From Actinomycetes bacterium (GTDB lineage: Bacteria; Actinomycetota; Acidimicrobiia; Acidimicrobiales; RAAP-2), in assembly GCA_021798955.1 (NCBI GenBank), contig JAJZBK010000004.1, positions 62,001 through 126,000 of the forward strand: DNA of 64,000 bases, given 5' to 3'. Below are positions 53,245 to 62,645 of this stretch, piece by piece. The translations under genes and the position numbers were made by a program. The first letter of the stretch is position 1. Every line of letters begins with the position of its first letter. Under the pieces are notes generated by a model. It did not search any database. It had not been told where the DNA came from and saw only the letters and a program-made list of their open reading frames with translations.

Positions 53245-53957
53245 CAGTGCACCCCGGCCACGAGCAACGCCACCGTCTCCGACACGACCACCGTCGCACC
53301 CAGGACGTCCCCGGTGAAGCCACCCAGACGTCGGCGCGCCGACCACAGGAGCACCCCTGCGGCCGCCACACCCACCCCGACGCCGACGACGGCCGGCGTG
53401 CCACCGGCCCACCCGGCCAGCACGCCACCCGCCAGCAGGCCGACCGACGCTGCAGCGATGGTGACCGGGCTCGTGCTCCCCAGGAACGCGGACGCCAGGC
53501 CTCCTTCCGGCCGGGCGTAGGGGACGAGGAGGACGACCACCACCATCAGCGAGCGCGACACGCACCAGAGCGCGACCACGAGCGCGACGTCGGGGTGTTG
53601 GGAGCCGAAGGCGGCGAAGCGCAGGAGGAGGACGGCGACAGTCGTGACAAGCCCGAACGCGCCGACGTCCGGGGTCGACATGACGCGGAGCCTGCGTTCC
53701 CTGTCGAGATGGGGCAACAAGCCGTCTGCGCTGTCGGCCAGTCCGTCGAGGTGCAGCATGCCGGTCAGGACCACGTCGGTGGCGACGGCCAGCGCGGCGG
53801 GGACCATCGGCCCGCGCCATGCCCTCGACGCTGCCCACCAGACCAGACCCACGACTGCTCCCACTGCCGCCCCGACCAAGGGGAACCAGCGGACCGTCGC
53901 CGAGGAGGGGGGGCGAGCCGAACCGAAGATGGTGAGGAACCCGAGCGCGGCGAGCAC
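53241..53957 (-). CDS. cobS: Adenosylcobinamide-GDP ribazoletransferase
   Basis: A 238-residue membrane enzyme that joins alpha-ribazole (phosphate) to adenosylcobinamide-GDP, the last assembly step. Signatures: LGFLTIFGSARPPSSATVRWFPLVGAAVGAVVG, VLTGMLHLDGLADSADGLLPHLDRERRLRVMSTPDVGAFG and a conserved PYARPEGG loop. About six spans. GTG 53957 shares its G with the cobU TAG (TAGTG), a one-base overlap. Confidence 0.94.
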   Translation of the reverse strand: MLAALGFLTIFGSARPPSSATVRWFPLVGAAVGAVVGLVWWAASRAWRGPMVPAALAVATDVVLTGMLHLDGLADSADGLLPHLDRERRLRVMSTPDVGAFGLVTTVAVLLLRFAAFGSQHPDVALVVALWCVSRSLMVVVVLLVPYARPEGGLASAFLGSTSPVTIAAASVGLLAGGVLAGWAGGTPAVVGVGVGVAAAGVLLWSARRRLGGFTGDVLGATVVVSETVALLVAGVHW

Positions 53958-54496
53958 TAGAGCTCCACGGTGCGTCCGGCAACGACCAGCAGCACGTGAT
54001 CGGCGACGGCTGCCACCGCCTGGTTGAGCTGCCCGACAGCGTCCACGAACGCCCGGCCGACGGCCGTGGAGGGATGGACCGACAGCCCCACTTCCTCCGA
54101 CACGAGCACAGTTCCTGCCGGACGGGCCCGGAGCGCGTGGGCCAGAGCCTGGCCGTCGACCTCGAAGTCCGGAGCCGATGCCACCCAGGTCCCGAGGCTG
54201 TCCACCAGCACGCTCCCGTCGAGCGCGCCGAGGAGCGCCGGGAGCTCGGCGCTGGAGTGCAGCTCCACGGTCCTCCATGCCGGTGGCCGGCGAGCCCGGT
54301 GGACGGCGACACGACGTTCCATCTCGGCGTCGGCGATCGACGCCGTCGCTACATAGGTCACGCTCCCGTCGCCGTGGGCGGCAAGATCGCCGACCAGCCG
54401 CTCGGCGACCGCCGACTTCCCCGACCGAGTGCCACCGAGCACCAGCGTGATGCCCTCAGGACCAGGACGACCAACGGGGGGGGCGGCTCCCATCAC
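53957..54496 (-). CDS. cobU: Adenosylcobinamide kinase/guanylyltransferase
   Basis: A 179-residue bifunctional enzyme that phosphorylates and then guanylylates adenosylcobinamide. P-loop GGTRSGKS at residues 21-28; the guanylylated His is probably His66 (AVHRARRPPAW); VLVSEEVGLSVHPSTAVGRAFVDAVGQLNQAVAAVADHVLLVVAG is the usual C-terminal block. GTG 54496 overlaps the chelatase stop; the adjacent ATG 54493 is an alternative. Confidence 0.95.
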   Translation of the reverse strand: MMGAAPPVGRPGPEGITLVLGGTRSGKSAVAERLVGDLAAHGDGSVTYVATASIADAEMERRVAVHRARRPPAWRTVELHSSAELPALLGALDGSVLVDSLGTWVASAPDFEVDGQALAHALRARPAGTVLVSEEVGLSVHPSTAVGRAFVDAVGQLNQAVAAVADHVLLVVAGRTVEL

Positions 54497-56568
54497 CGCT
54501 CCCGTCCTGGCGTGGCTGGCGTGGCTGGCGTGGCCAGCACTCGGGCCCGGATGGCATCGGCCAGGCCGGGAGGGCCGCCCGGTTGCTCGATGTCCTCGAG
54601 GAGCACGTAGTCGGCGGAGAGGACGGCCGCCAGTGACCGGGCGAGGCCGAGGCGAGCTGGTCCCGTCTCGGCGTCGACCACGAGGCAGGGGACCCCGGTC
54701 GTCGCCAGTTCCACCGCCGCCGAGGCGGCCGCGGCCAGCGGGTCGTCCCCTCCCGAGGTCGCCCGACCGTCAGTGACGAGCACGACCGACGGGTCCGCCC
54801 CTCCCTGACGCTGCGCTGCCGTCACCAGCGACGCAACCGCTCTCAGCCCGGCCGCCAACGGGGTCCTGCCACCGCTCTCGAGCTGCGCCAGACGCGCCCG
54901 CGCCACTTCGACCGATCCGGTCGGGCGCAGGACGACCTCCGCCGACTCGCCCCGGAAGACCACCATCGCCACGCGGTCTCGGCGTCGGTACGCATCGCCG
55001 AGGAGCGACACGATGGCGGCGTGGGCGGCGTCGAGCCGGCGTCGGCCGGCAATGGAACCCGAGGCGTCAACGGCGAGGACGACGAGCCTTGCTCGGGGTC
55101 CGGCCGTCACGGCTGCCCGAAGGTCCTCGGCCTCGACGGCGACCCGGTCTCCTTCGTCTGCCTCCCGGCCGGCGTCGGCGGTCCGGACGGCGTAGGCGAC
55201 CGCAGTGGACGCACCGTCGACACGCCGGAACGGAGGCTCGAAGGGCACGTGACCGATCCGACGCCCCCGCTCGGCGCCGGTGGCAGCCGTCGGCCCACTC
55301 CTCGCTCCCCCGGCCCCACGAGCACTGCCGACACGCGGGATCGACAGCCGCCGTTCGTCGAGCAGCACGGCTGCACCAGAGGGGCCCTTCGGGTCGGGGG
55401 CCTGCCCGTGCCCGTTGGTCGGCACCCCCGGGCCGCCCACCCCCGGGCCGCCCACCCCCGGGTCGCCCACCCCCGGGTCGCCCACCCCCGGGTCGCCCAC
55501 CCCCGGGCTGTCCGCTCCACCGGGGCCCTCGGCTTGACCTGGTCCACCATGCGGTGCACCGTCCGGCTCGGTCGTGGGCCCGGACTGCGGCGCACTGGCT
55601 GGGCCCACGTCCCGCCGTCGCCCGCCGTCGGCAGCCCCGTCGTCACCGGGCACCTGCTCGTCACTCCGTGCCCCGGCATCACCGAGCACCCGGTCGAGCG
55701 CCGTGGCGAGCTCGTCTTCGGCGAGGCCCGGTGCCTCGAACGGGTCACGCCGACGACGGTGCCCGAGGACGAGCGGCGCCACGCCACGGAGCTGGTCGAG
55801 ACCGGCTGTGCTGGCTCCTTCCAGGCCGGCCAGGGCTCCGGCGGCCCGGCACAACGCAAGATCGGCCCGCAAGCCCTGGGCACCGACCGCCACCGCCAGC
55901 TCGGCGGCGGCCACCACCACCGCGTCGTCGCAGGGAACCGGGTGAGCGGAAGCCAGCGAGCGCCGGACCGCGTCGTCGGGAGATGGATCGAGCTTGGCGG
56001 CGGCGTCGAAGGCGAGCTGGCGGCGCACGATCTCGGCACGGAGGATCGGGTCGTCGGGCGCCTTGACGTCGACGGCCAGGCCGAAGCGGTCGAGCAGTTG
56101 GGGACGCAGCTCTCCCTCTTCGGGGTTCATCGACCCGACCAGCACGAAGCGGGCGGGGTGGGCCTCGGAGAACCCGTCGCGCTCGACCCGGTTGGTCCCC
56201 GAGACCGCCACGTCGAGCAGGACGTCCACCAGGTGGTCGGGCAGGAGGTTGACCTCGTCCACGTAGAGGACGCCCCCGTGGGCAGCGGCAAGCAGCCCGG
56301 GGCGGAACGCGTGCACCCGGTCCCCGAGCAGCGCCGCGACGTCGAGCGACCCGACGACGCGGTCTTCACTGGCGCCGAGGGGGAGCTCGACGAACGGAGC
56401 GTCCCCGGGCAGCAGCGCAGCCAGCCCTCGGGCGAGCGTCGTCTTTGCCGATCCCTTGTCGCCACGGAGGAGCACGCCGCCGAGCCGGGGCTCGACGGCA
56501 GCCAGCAGCAAGGCCAGCTTGGCGTCGTCCTGCCCGACCACCGACGAGAACGGGAGGTGGTCGCTCAT
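54493..56568 (-). CDS. Fused ChlI-ChlD type cobaltochelatase AAA+/VWA subunit
   Basis: A 691-residue protein joining an AAA+ motor (ChlI/BchI type) and an integrin-I/VWA domain (ChlD type). Walker A GDKGSAKT at 36-43, Walker B GGVLYVDEVNLL, sensor SMNPEEGELRPQLLDRFGLAV. A Pro/Gly-rich linker (about 320-415) includes GVGDP repeats. The VWA MIDAS is DASGS at 501-505 with GGRTPLAAGL and VLVTDGRATSGG. Next to cobN, it should power Co2+ insertion in place of separate CobS/CobT. ATG 56568 overlaps the cobN stop. Confidence 0.92.
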   Translation of the reverse strand: MSDHLPFSSVVGQDDAKLALLLAAVEPRLGGVLLRGDKGSAKTTLARGLAALLPGDAPFVELPLGASEDRVVGSLDVAALLGDRVHAFRPGLLAAAHGGVLYVDEVNLLPDHLVDVLLDVAVSGTNRVERDGFSEAHPARFVLVGSMNPEEGELRPQLLDRFGLAVDVKAPDDPILRAEIVRRQLAFDAAAKLDPSPDDAVRRSLASAHPVPCDDAVVVAAAELAVAVGAQGLRADLALCRAAGALAGLEGASTAGLDQLRGVAPLVLGHRRRRDPFEAPGLAEDELATALDRVLGDAGARSDEQVPGDDGAADGGRRRDVGPASAPQSGPTTEPDGAPHGGPGQAEGPGGADSPGVGDPGVGDPGVGDPGVGGPGVGGPGVPTNGHGQAPDPKGPSGAAVLLDERRLSIPRVGSARGAGGARSGPTAATGAERGRRIGHVPFEPPFRRVDGASTAVAYAVRTADAGREADEGDRVAVEAEDLRAAVTAGPRARLVVLAVDASGSIAGRRRLDAAHAAIVSLLGDAYRRRDRVAMVVFRGESAEVVLRPTGSVEVARARLAQLESGGRTPLAAGLRAVASLVTAAQRQGGADPSVVLVTDGRATSGGDDPLAAAASAAVELATTGVPCLVVDAETGPARLGLARSLAAVLSADYVLLEDIEQPGGPPGLADAIRARVLATPATPATPGRER
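55424..55513. repeat. 15-bp in-frame tandem array in the ChlI-ChlD linker
   Basis: Six copies of ACCCCCGGGYCGCCC, the last imperfect, encode G-V-G-D/G-P on the minus strand. The array lengthens the flexible linker between AAA+ and VWA domains. Confidence 0.95.
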
Positions 56569-59500
56569 CGCGACTCCTCCCACCCGTCGGCCTCGAGCAG
56601 CGCTCGCCGCAGCATGTCGGCGGTGTCCCCGTCAGGCTTCCAACGGCCCCGTTCCTCGGCCTCGAGCAGCCGCTCGACGATGGAACGCAGCGCCCAAGGG
56701 TTGGAGCGCTCGAAGAACTCGCGGTTCACGGGGTCGGCCACGTACGCCTGAGCCACCCGTTCGTACATCCAGGGCTGACCGACGTGTGCCGTGACGTCGT
56801 AGCCGAACAGATAGTCGACGGTGGCCGCCATCTCGAAGGCACCCTTGTAGCCGTGGCGACGCATGGCCTCCAACCACTTGGGGTTCACCACCCGGGTCCG
56901 GACGACTCGGGCCGCCTCCTCGGCCAGTGAGCGCACGAGGGGGCGCTCCGGGTTGGCCGAGTCGCCGAACCATGCCTTGGGGTCACGTCCAGTGAGCGAG
57001 CGGATGGTGGCGACCATGCCACCGTGCTCCTGCAGGTAGTCGTCGGAGTCGAAGATGTCGTGCTCGCGGTTGTCCTGGTTCTTCACGGCGACGTCGATGG
57101 CGGCGAAGCGGCGCTGCATGGGCTCGGCCGCCGGCACGCCGAACCCGTTCCTGCCGTACGACCAGCCCGACCAGGCAACGTAGACCGCGGCGAGGTCGTC
57201 GTCGGAACGCCAGTTGCGTCCTTCGAGGAGCGACAGGATGCCAACGCCGTAGCTACCCGGTGCCGGCCCGTAGACCCGGGGGTCCTCGGTGCCGTGGGCG
57301 CGCACGAAGTTCACCGAGGGCGGCTCGTCGAGGGTGGCGACCAGCTCGACGGCTTCGTCGAGCAGCTCGACCAGCGACGGGAACGCGTCACGGAAGAACC
57401 CCGAGATCCGCAACGTGACGTCGATGCGCGGACGTCCGAGCTCTGCCACCGGGACCACGTCGAGGCCGACGACGCGACGCGACCGTTCCTCCCAGACCGG
57501 ACGCACGCCGAGGAGGGCCAGCGCCTCGGCGACGTCGTCGCCCTGGGTCCGCATGGCGGCAGTGCCCCACAGTACGAGCCCGACGGTCTGCGGATAACGG
57601 CCTTCTTCCTCGAGATGGCGCGCCAGCACGGCGTCCGCCAGCTTCATCCCCACTTCCCACGAGAGCTCCGTCGGAAGGGCCTTGGGGTCGACCGAGTAGA
57701 AATTCCGTCCGGTGGGCAGTACGTAGGCACAGCCCCGGGTGAGCGCACCGCTCGGACCCGCCGGCACGTAGCGCCCGTCGAGACCGGCCAACAGGTTGGC
57801 GACCTCGTCACCGGCCCGGCGCAGGTTGGGTACCAACCACTCGCAGATCCAGGTGACGGTCACCGACGCGCCGACGGGCGGGACCCAACCCTCCGAAGCG
57901 GCGGCGACCACCACCGACCGGCACGCCTCCTCGATCTGGTCGAGGTTGTGCGGATCGTCACCGTCGAGACCGAGCTCGGACGCAACGAGCTGTCGCAGCG
58001 AGGGCACGCGCCCTTGCGGCAGACGGGTGATCGCCAACACCAAGTCGACGAGGGCGGTGTCGTCCGGCGCCGCACCGAGGACGTGGAGACCGCCACGGAT
58101 CTGCGCGTCCTTGAGCGTGCACAGGTACCCGTCGACGGCCAGCACGATGTCGTCGAAGCCGTCGTCCATCGGGACAGCCGACAGTCCGAGGTCCTGGTCG
58201 ATGCTGCTGTCGCGCAGCAGGGCCCAGATGCGCTCCCGGAGCGCAGGGAGCTTGGTCGGGTCGAGCGACTGCAGCTGGGCGTACTCGTCGAAGAGCTGTT
58301 CGAGCCGAGCCAGTTCGTCGTAGGTGTCGGCCCTGGTCATCGGCGGGAGCAGGTGGTCGATGACGACGGCGTGGCTCCGGCGCTTGGCCTGGGTGCCCTC
58401 CCCGGGGTCGTTCACCACGAACGGGTAGAAGAGCGGCAGGTCGCCGAGGGCGGCATCGGGCCAGCACCCTGCCGACAGGCCGACGGCCTTGCCCGGGAGC
58501 CACTCCAACGTGCCGTGCTTGCCCAGGTGGATGAGCGCGTCGGCTCCCCACACCTCGTCCAGCCACCGGTAGAAGGCGAGGTAGTGGTGGGCGGGCGGCA
58601 GCGACGGCGAGTGGTAGACGGCCACCGGGTCGTCCCCGTAGCCCCGAGGAGGCTGGATGGCGACGACCACGTTGCCGAGCTCGAGGCCGCTGAACACCAA
58701 CTGGTCTCCGTGGACGCGGTGCCGGCCCGGTGCCGGCCCCCACGTCGACTCGAGCTCGTGACGGGCGGCCGGCGGCAGGGTCTCGAACCAGGCGGTGTAG
58801 TGGTCGACCGAAAGGCCTCCGGCAGCCACCTCGAGCTGTCCCTCGGTGAGGGACTCGGCGTCGTAGGTCAGGCCGTCGGCCAACGCCCCCATGAACGCGT
58901 CACTGTCCTCGGGCCGGCCTTCGACCCGATAGCCGGCGGCGGCGAGCGCGTCGAGGATGACCAACGCGGAAGCCGGGGTGTCGAGCCCGACGGCGTTCCC
59001 GAGCCGGCTCCGTTTCGTCGGGTAAGCGGACAGCACGATGGCGATCCGACGCTCAGACGGTGGCTTGGCCCCCAGGCCTGCCAGACGGATGGCGAGACCG
59101 GCGACCCGGGTCACTCGGTCGGGGATCGTTCGGTAGGCCCGGACGCTGGTGCCGAGCTGGTCGCCGTCGTCCACCACCTCGTTGAAGGCGAACGCAGGGG
59201 CGATCACGCGTCCGTCGAGCTCGGGGATGGCGACACCCGACGTGACGTCGAAGGGACCGAGCCCGGCGTCCGACGACGCCCACTCCTCGCTCGACCGGCC
59301 AGCCGAGGGAGCCTGGACGACCGGGATGTCCAGCTGCGCCAGCTCGGAGACATCCCACTCGTCCCCGTCTCGCCCGCCGGGTGCGCCTGTCGTGCCGGCG
59401 CCGGCGCCGGCGCCACCGGCGGCCAGGACCGTGGTGACCACCGCCCGGGCCCGGTGCTGGCGAAGCAGCTCGACGATCGGCTTGGCGGCGTCGCCCCGCA

Positions 59501-60122
59501 ACGAGTAGCACCACAGGGCGAGCGGCCGCCCTCCGGCCGCGACGACGGCGTCACAGAGGTCGGTGACGAACTGCGTGTTGCCGGCGACCAGGTGGGCACG
59601 GTAGAAGACGATCCCCACCACCGGGCCGTCCCCCGTCGGATCGGGCTGTCGCCAGACACCGTGCTCGGCAACGGGTGCGGGTGGCTCGAAACCCCATCCG
59701 TCGAAACAGACGGTGTCGGCAACGAACCGGAGCAGGTGCTCGAGGTTGGACGGACCTCCGTGCACCAGGTAGGCGAAGGCCTCGGTGACCGTAGCGCTCG
59801 GCACGGTCGATGCCGCGGTGAGCTCGGCGTCGGGGACCGCCTCGCCAGCGAACGCCAGGAGCGGAACGCCACGTTCGGCACAGTGGGCCCGCAGGCGGCT
59901 GAAGCCGTCAGGCCATGCCCGGCGACCTCCCAGCAGGCGGACCAGGACGCAGCCCGCCCCGGTCAGGTCGCCGATGGGGTCGGACGCCCAGATCGTGCTG
60001 GCCGTCACCGGACGGAAGCCGTCCGGGAGGCCCTCGACGGCAGTCCGGAGGGACAACAGGTCGGTGTCGGTCGACACGATGACGTGGATCCGGCCCGTGG
60101 TCGGATCGGTCGAGGGCGTCAC
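56565..60122 (-). CDS. cobN: Cobaltochelatase subunit CobN
   Basis: The 1,185-residue large subunit binds the corrinoid substrate and Co2+ for ATP-dependent insertion. Characteristic blocks: IAIVLSAYPTKRSRLGNAVGLDTPASALVIL, PPRGYGDDPVAVYHSPSLPPAHHYLAFYRWL, ADALIHLGKHGTLEWLPGKAVGLSAGCWPD, LPTGRNFYSVDPKALPTELSWEVG, ISGFFRDAFPSLVELLDEAV and NREHDIFDSDDYLQEHGGMVATI. GTG 60122 overlaps the FhuF-like gene stop. A second, long open frame on the opposite strand is only its shadow. Confidence 0.96.
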   Translation of the reverse strand: MTPSTDPTTGRIHVIVSTDTDLLSLRTAVEGLPDGFRPVTASTIWASDPIGDLTGAGCVLVRLLGGRRAWPDGFSRLRAHCAERGVPLLAFAGEAVPDAELTAASTVPSATVTEAFAYLVHGGPSNLEHLLRFVADTVCFDGWGFEPPAPVAEHGVWRQPDPTGDGPVVGIVFYRAHLVAGNTQFVTDLCDAVVAAGGRPLALWCYSLRGDAAKPIVELLRQHRARAVVTTVLAAGGAGAGAGTTGAPGGRDGDEWDVSELAQLDIPVVQAPSAGRSSEEWASSDAGLGPFDVTSGVAIPELDGRVIAPAFAFNEVVDDGDQLGTSVRAYRTIPDRVTRVAGLAIRLAGLGAKPPSERRIAIVLSAYPTKRSRLGNAVGLDTPASALVILDALAAAGYRVEGRPEDSDAFMGALADGLTYDAESLTEGQLEVAAGGLSVDHYTAWFETLPPAARHELESTWGPAPGRHRVHGDQLVFSGLELGNVVVAIQPPRGYGDDPVAVYHSPSLPPAHHYLAFYRWLDEVWGADALIHLGKHGTLEWLPGKAVGLSAGCWPDAALGDLPLFYPFVVNDPGEGTQAKRRSHAVVIDHLLPPMTRADTYDELARLEQLFDEYAQLQSLDPTKLPALRERIWALLRDSSIDQDLGLSAVPMDDGFDDIVLAVDGYLCTLKDAQIRGGLHVLGAAPDDTALVDLVLAITRLPQGRVPSLRQLVASELGLDGDDPHNLDQIEEACRSVVVAAASEGWVPPVGASVTVTWICEWLVPNLRRAGDEVANLLAGLDGRYVPAGPSGALTRGCAYVLPTGRNFYSVDPKALPTELSWEVGMKLADAVLARHLEEEGRYPQTVGLVLWGTAAMRTQGDDVAEALALLGVRPVWEERSRRVVGLDVVPVAELGRPRIDVTLRISGFFRDAFPSLVELLDEAVELVATLDEPPSVNFVRAHGTEDPRVYGPAPGSYGVGILSLLEGRNWRSDDDLAAVYVAWSGWSYGRNGFGVPAAEPMQRRFAAIDVAVKNQDNREHDIFDSDDYLQEHGGMVATIRSLTGRDPKAWFGDSANPERPLVRSLAEEAARVVRTRVVNPKWLEAMRRHGYKGAFEMAATVDYLFGYDVTAHVGQPWMYERVAQAYVADPVNREFFERSNPWALRSIVERLLEAEERGRWKPDGDTADMLRRALLEADGWEESR

Positions 60123-60877
60123 GGCTCTACCTGCCGTCGGAGACTGCACCCTTCGCACGTCCGACCTCCCGAGGTCCGGTACCACAGGCAGCAGGCAGTC
60201 CGCTGCCATCGCCACTCCCTGCCGGTGTCGAACCACCCGGTACCCGCCAACCAGGGCACCTGGGCCACCAGGTCGGTCGCCCGGCGACGGACGAGCGCCT
60301 CTTCGGCTGCGTCACCTCGATCGCGGGCAACGCCCTCTATGGCGCGGAACGCCGCCGCGCAGGAGGCGGCGACGTTGGCCCAGACCAGGCGTTCCCCGAG
60401 CCGTTGCACGGTGAGCACGGTCGACACGAACGGGACGAGATGGGCGCGGAACGCCGCGTCGACCAGCGAACCGACGTCGTCCGCGTCGCCGAGCGTGCCA
60501 GTCCGGAACCGGAGCGCCCTGGCCCGTCCGCCGACCACCCGCACCGAGGTCGCCTCAGCCGTCGGCGAGGGCCACGGCAGTCCGAGGGCGAACGCCGCCA
60601 GGCTGACCGCCAGGACTCGGTGGGCGTACGACTGGACCAGCAGCGACGCCGCCACCTGCCGGTCGCCGCCCCTTGTCGAGCCGCCCCTTGTCGAGCCGCC
60701 CCTTGTCGAGCCGCCTCCGTCGACCGCGTCGTCGACCACGCCGGCCAGGTCGGCGACGCCGATCCGGTCGCAGTCGAGCCAGCCGTCCTCGTCCACCGGC
60801 GGGTCACCGATGGAGGCCCGGAGATGGTCGACCCGGGAAGCGACGTGCGCGAGCACGTCCTCCACGCTGGTGCTCAT
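60119..60877 (-). CDS. FhuF-like 2Fe-2S protein within the cobalamin operon
   Basis: A 252-residue protein ending with Cys229-Cys230-x10-Cys241-x2-Cys244, exactly the C-C-x10-C-x2-C cluster motif of FhuF-type ferric-siderophore reductases. The middle (QSYAHRVLAVSLAAFALGLPWPSP, RLVWANVAASCAAAFRAI) matches the helical body of that family. It is coupled on both sides, to cobQ (ATGA) and cobN (GTGA), which implies a role in cobalamin synthesis; reduction of a corrinoid Co centre or of a metal before insertion is my inference. A 15-bp triplication encodes STRGG repeats. Confidence 0.78.
   Translation of the reverse strand: MSTSVEDVLAHVASRVDHLRASIGDPPVDEDGWLDCDRIGVADLAGVVDDAVDGGGSTRGGSTRGGSTRGGDRQVAASLLVQSYAHRVLAVSLAAFALGLPWPSPTAEATSVRVVGGRARALRFRTGTLGDADDVGSLVDAAFRAHLVPFVSTVLTVQRLGERLVWANVAASCAAAFRAIEGVARDRGDAAEEALVRRRATDLVAQVPWLAGTGWFDTGREWRWQRTACCLWYRTSGGRTCEGCSLRRQVEP
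60666..60710. repeat. 15-bp in-frame triplication in the FhuF-like gene
   Basis: Three perfect copies of CCGCCCCTTGTCGAG encode STRGG on the minus strand, near residues 56-71, in a probable loop. Confidence 0.95.
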
Positions 60878-62424
60878 GCCACGGCTCCTTCGGCAAGGAT
60901 CCGGTCGAGCGCCCCGAGGTCGAGGTGCTGCTCGAGCATGTCCGCCAGTCGGTCGATGCGCCGTTGGCGGACAGCCTCGAACGACCAGCCGCCACCGACA
61001 CGCTTGCCCGCTCGGAGGGCGACGGCCTCGAGCAGGGCCGCCCTCACCCCGTCCGGTTCGAGCAGGCCGTGCAGCGACGTCCCCCACACGGTGCCACCGG
61101 CCGGAGTGGTGCCGACCGCGCCGTCTCCGGCTCCGTCGTCGAGCTCGACGAAGGCTGGCCCCTGCGCCCGTACGACGCCGTGATGGATCTGGTAGCCGCG
61201 TGCCGGTTGTCCGAAGAGGCGGCCTCGGCGCCACCTGGTGACCTTGTCGAGGTCGAAGGTCGTGGAGGCGTCGAGCAGGCCGAGACCGGAGGTGGTCTGT
61301 TCCGGGGACTCGACACCGTGGGGATCGGCGATCGACCCACCGAGCATCTGGTAGCCGGCACAGATGCCGAGCACAACGCTCCGCAGGGAGCCGATCGCCT
61401 CGTCGAGGCGGCGCGAGCGGAGCCATCGCAGGTCGGCGATTGTCGACTTCGAACCGGGGATGACGAGGAGGTCGGGCTGCCCGACGCCGCGACCGTCGTC
61501 CACCCACCGCAGCCGGACGCCGGGCTCCATCCGCAACGGATCGATGTCGGTGAAATTGGCAATGTGCGGCAGCCGCACCACGGCCACGTCGAGCAGGTCG
61601 GTCGGGCCGGCGAGATCGGCCCGCTCGGGCGCCACGGAGCCGTCGCTGTCGTCTGCCGACGGGCCGTGGAGGGGCCGGCTGAGGGCGAGCGAGTCCTCGC
61701 TGTCGATCTCGGGCCCGTCCAACCACGGTAGGACCCCGACCGTCGGGATACCGCATCGCTCCTCCAGCTGGGCCGTCCCGTCGAAGAGCAGGGCCGGGTC
61801 GCCGCGGAACTTGTTGATCACGAACGCCTTGACGAGCGCCCGGTACTCGGCGGGCAGGAGGGCGACCGTCCCGAAGAGCGAAGCGAACACGCCGCCGACG
61901 TCGATGTCCCCGACCACGATGGCTGGCAGCCCGGCGCGGTGGGCGAGCCGGAGGTTGACGATGTCGGCGTCGAGGAGGTTGATCTCGGCCGGGCTCCCCG
62001 CTCCCTCGAGGACGACCACGTCGTACCGTCGGCGAAGGTCGCCCAGGGCGTCCAGCACCACGTCGAGCAGCTCCGGTTTGCGTTGGTGGTACTCGGCCGC
62101 CGTCATGGTCCCCAACGGGCGACCCATCACGACGACCTGGCAGCGATGCCCTTCCATCGGCTTCAGGAGCACGGGGTTCATGGCCACGTCGCCGTCGACG
62201 CCGGCCGCCATGGCCTGGAAGGCCTGGGCCCGGGCGATCTCGTGGCCATCGGGGGTGACCGCCGAGTTGTTCGACATGTTCTGGGCCTTGAACGGCGCCA
62301 CCCGCACGCCTCGCCTGGCGTAGAGGCGGCACAGACCGGCCGCGACCGTGCTCTTTCCGGCGTTGGACGTGGTGCCGCACACCATGACCGCACCGGCCAG
62401 CTGTGACGGCTCGTTCTGGCTCAC
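60874..62424 (-). CDS. cobQ: Cobyric acid synthase
   Basis: A 516-residue glutamine-dependent amidase that amidates adenosylcobyrinic a,c-diamide at b, d, e and g. N-terminal dethiobiotin-synthetase-like ATPase (MVCGTTSNAGKSTVAAGLCRLYARRGVRVAPFKAQNMSNNS) and a C-terminal glutaminase domain with nucleophile Cys in VVLGICAGYQMLGGSI and a His in GTSLHGLLEPDGV. GTG 62424 is preferred because the earlier in-frame TTG at 62460 lies in the riboswitch's 3' end. First gene of the cobalamin operon. Confidence 0.95.
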   Translation of the reverse strand: MSQNEPSQLAGAVMVCGTTSNAGKSTVAAGLCRLYARRGVRVAPFKAQNMSNNSAVTPDGHEIARAQAFQAMAAGVDGDVAMNPVLLKPMEGHRCQVVVMGRPLGTMTAAEYHQRKPELLDVVLDALGDLRRRYDVVVLEGAGSPAEINLLDADIVNLRLAHRAGLPAIVVGDIDVGGVFASLFGTVALLPAEYRALVKAFVINKFRGDPALLFDGTAQLEERCGIPTVGVLPWLDGPEIDSEDSLALSRPLHGPSADDSDGSVAPERADLAGPTDLLDVAVVRLPHIANFTDIDPLRMEPGVRLRWVDDGRGVGQPDLLVIPGSKSTIADLRWLRSRRLDEAIGSLRSVVLGICAGYQMLGGSIADPHGVESPEQTTSGLGLLDASTTFDLDKVTRWRRGRLFGQPARGYQIHHGVVRAQGPAFVELDDGAGDGAVGTTPAGGTVWGTSLHGLLEPDGVRAALLEAVALRAGKRVGGGWSFEAVRQRRIDRLADMLEQHLDLGALDRILAEGAVA

Positions 62425-62454
62425 CCGTGACGTCTCCCGCGTCGAGCTCTCCTG

Positions 62455-62621
62455 TGGCAACAGGTCTCCTGGCTTCCGGATCGACGCTCGCCCCGGCCTT
62501 CCCGTCCGGTTGGACCGTGGCCACAGATGGGGTTTGCTCCCCGGCTACAGTTGCGGGACAGCCCCGGACTCGCACCGGCGTTCCCTGTAACCGCCTCGGA
62601 CGCTACCAGTCCCAGGGACCT
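62455..62621 (-). ncRNA. Cobalamin riboswitch
   Basis: On the minus strand the leader contains the conserved core in order: ACAGGGAACGCCGGTG-CGAGTCCGG-GGCTG, TGTCCCGCAACTG (62548-62560 on plus) and the 3' closing GCCAGGAGACCTG (62461-62473 on plus). These match the cobalamin riboswitch consensus. It ends about 30 bases before the cobQ GTG and would shut off the operon when adenosylcobalamin is abundant. No terminator hairpin with T-run is visible, so translational control is likely. End points are approximate. Confidence 0.93.
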
Positions 62622-62645
62622 CGCCGCTCTCGCCATGCGACCACC

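Noticed and set aside
57024-61241. A 1,405-codon open frame on the plus strand
   Set aside because: It is antisense to cobN, the FhuF-like gene and cobQ, has low-complexity composition and matches no family. High GC removes stops from opposite-strand frames.
62425-62460. cobQ start at TTG 62460
   Set aside because: It would begin inside the 3' closing region of the riboswitch; GTG 62424 is in frame and outside it.
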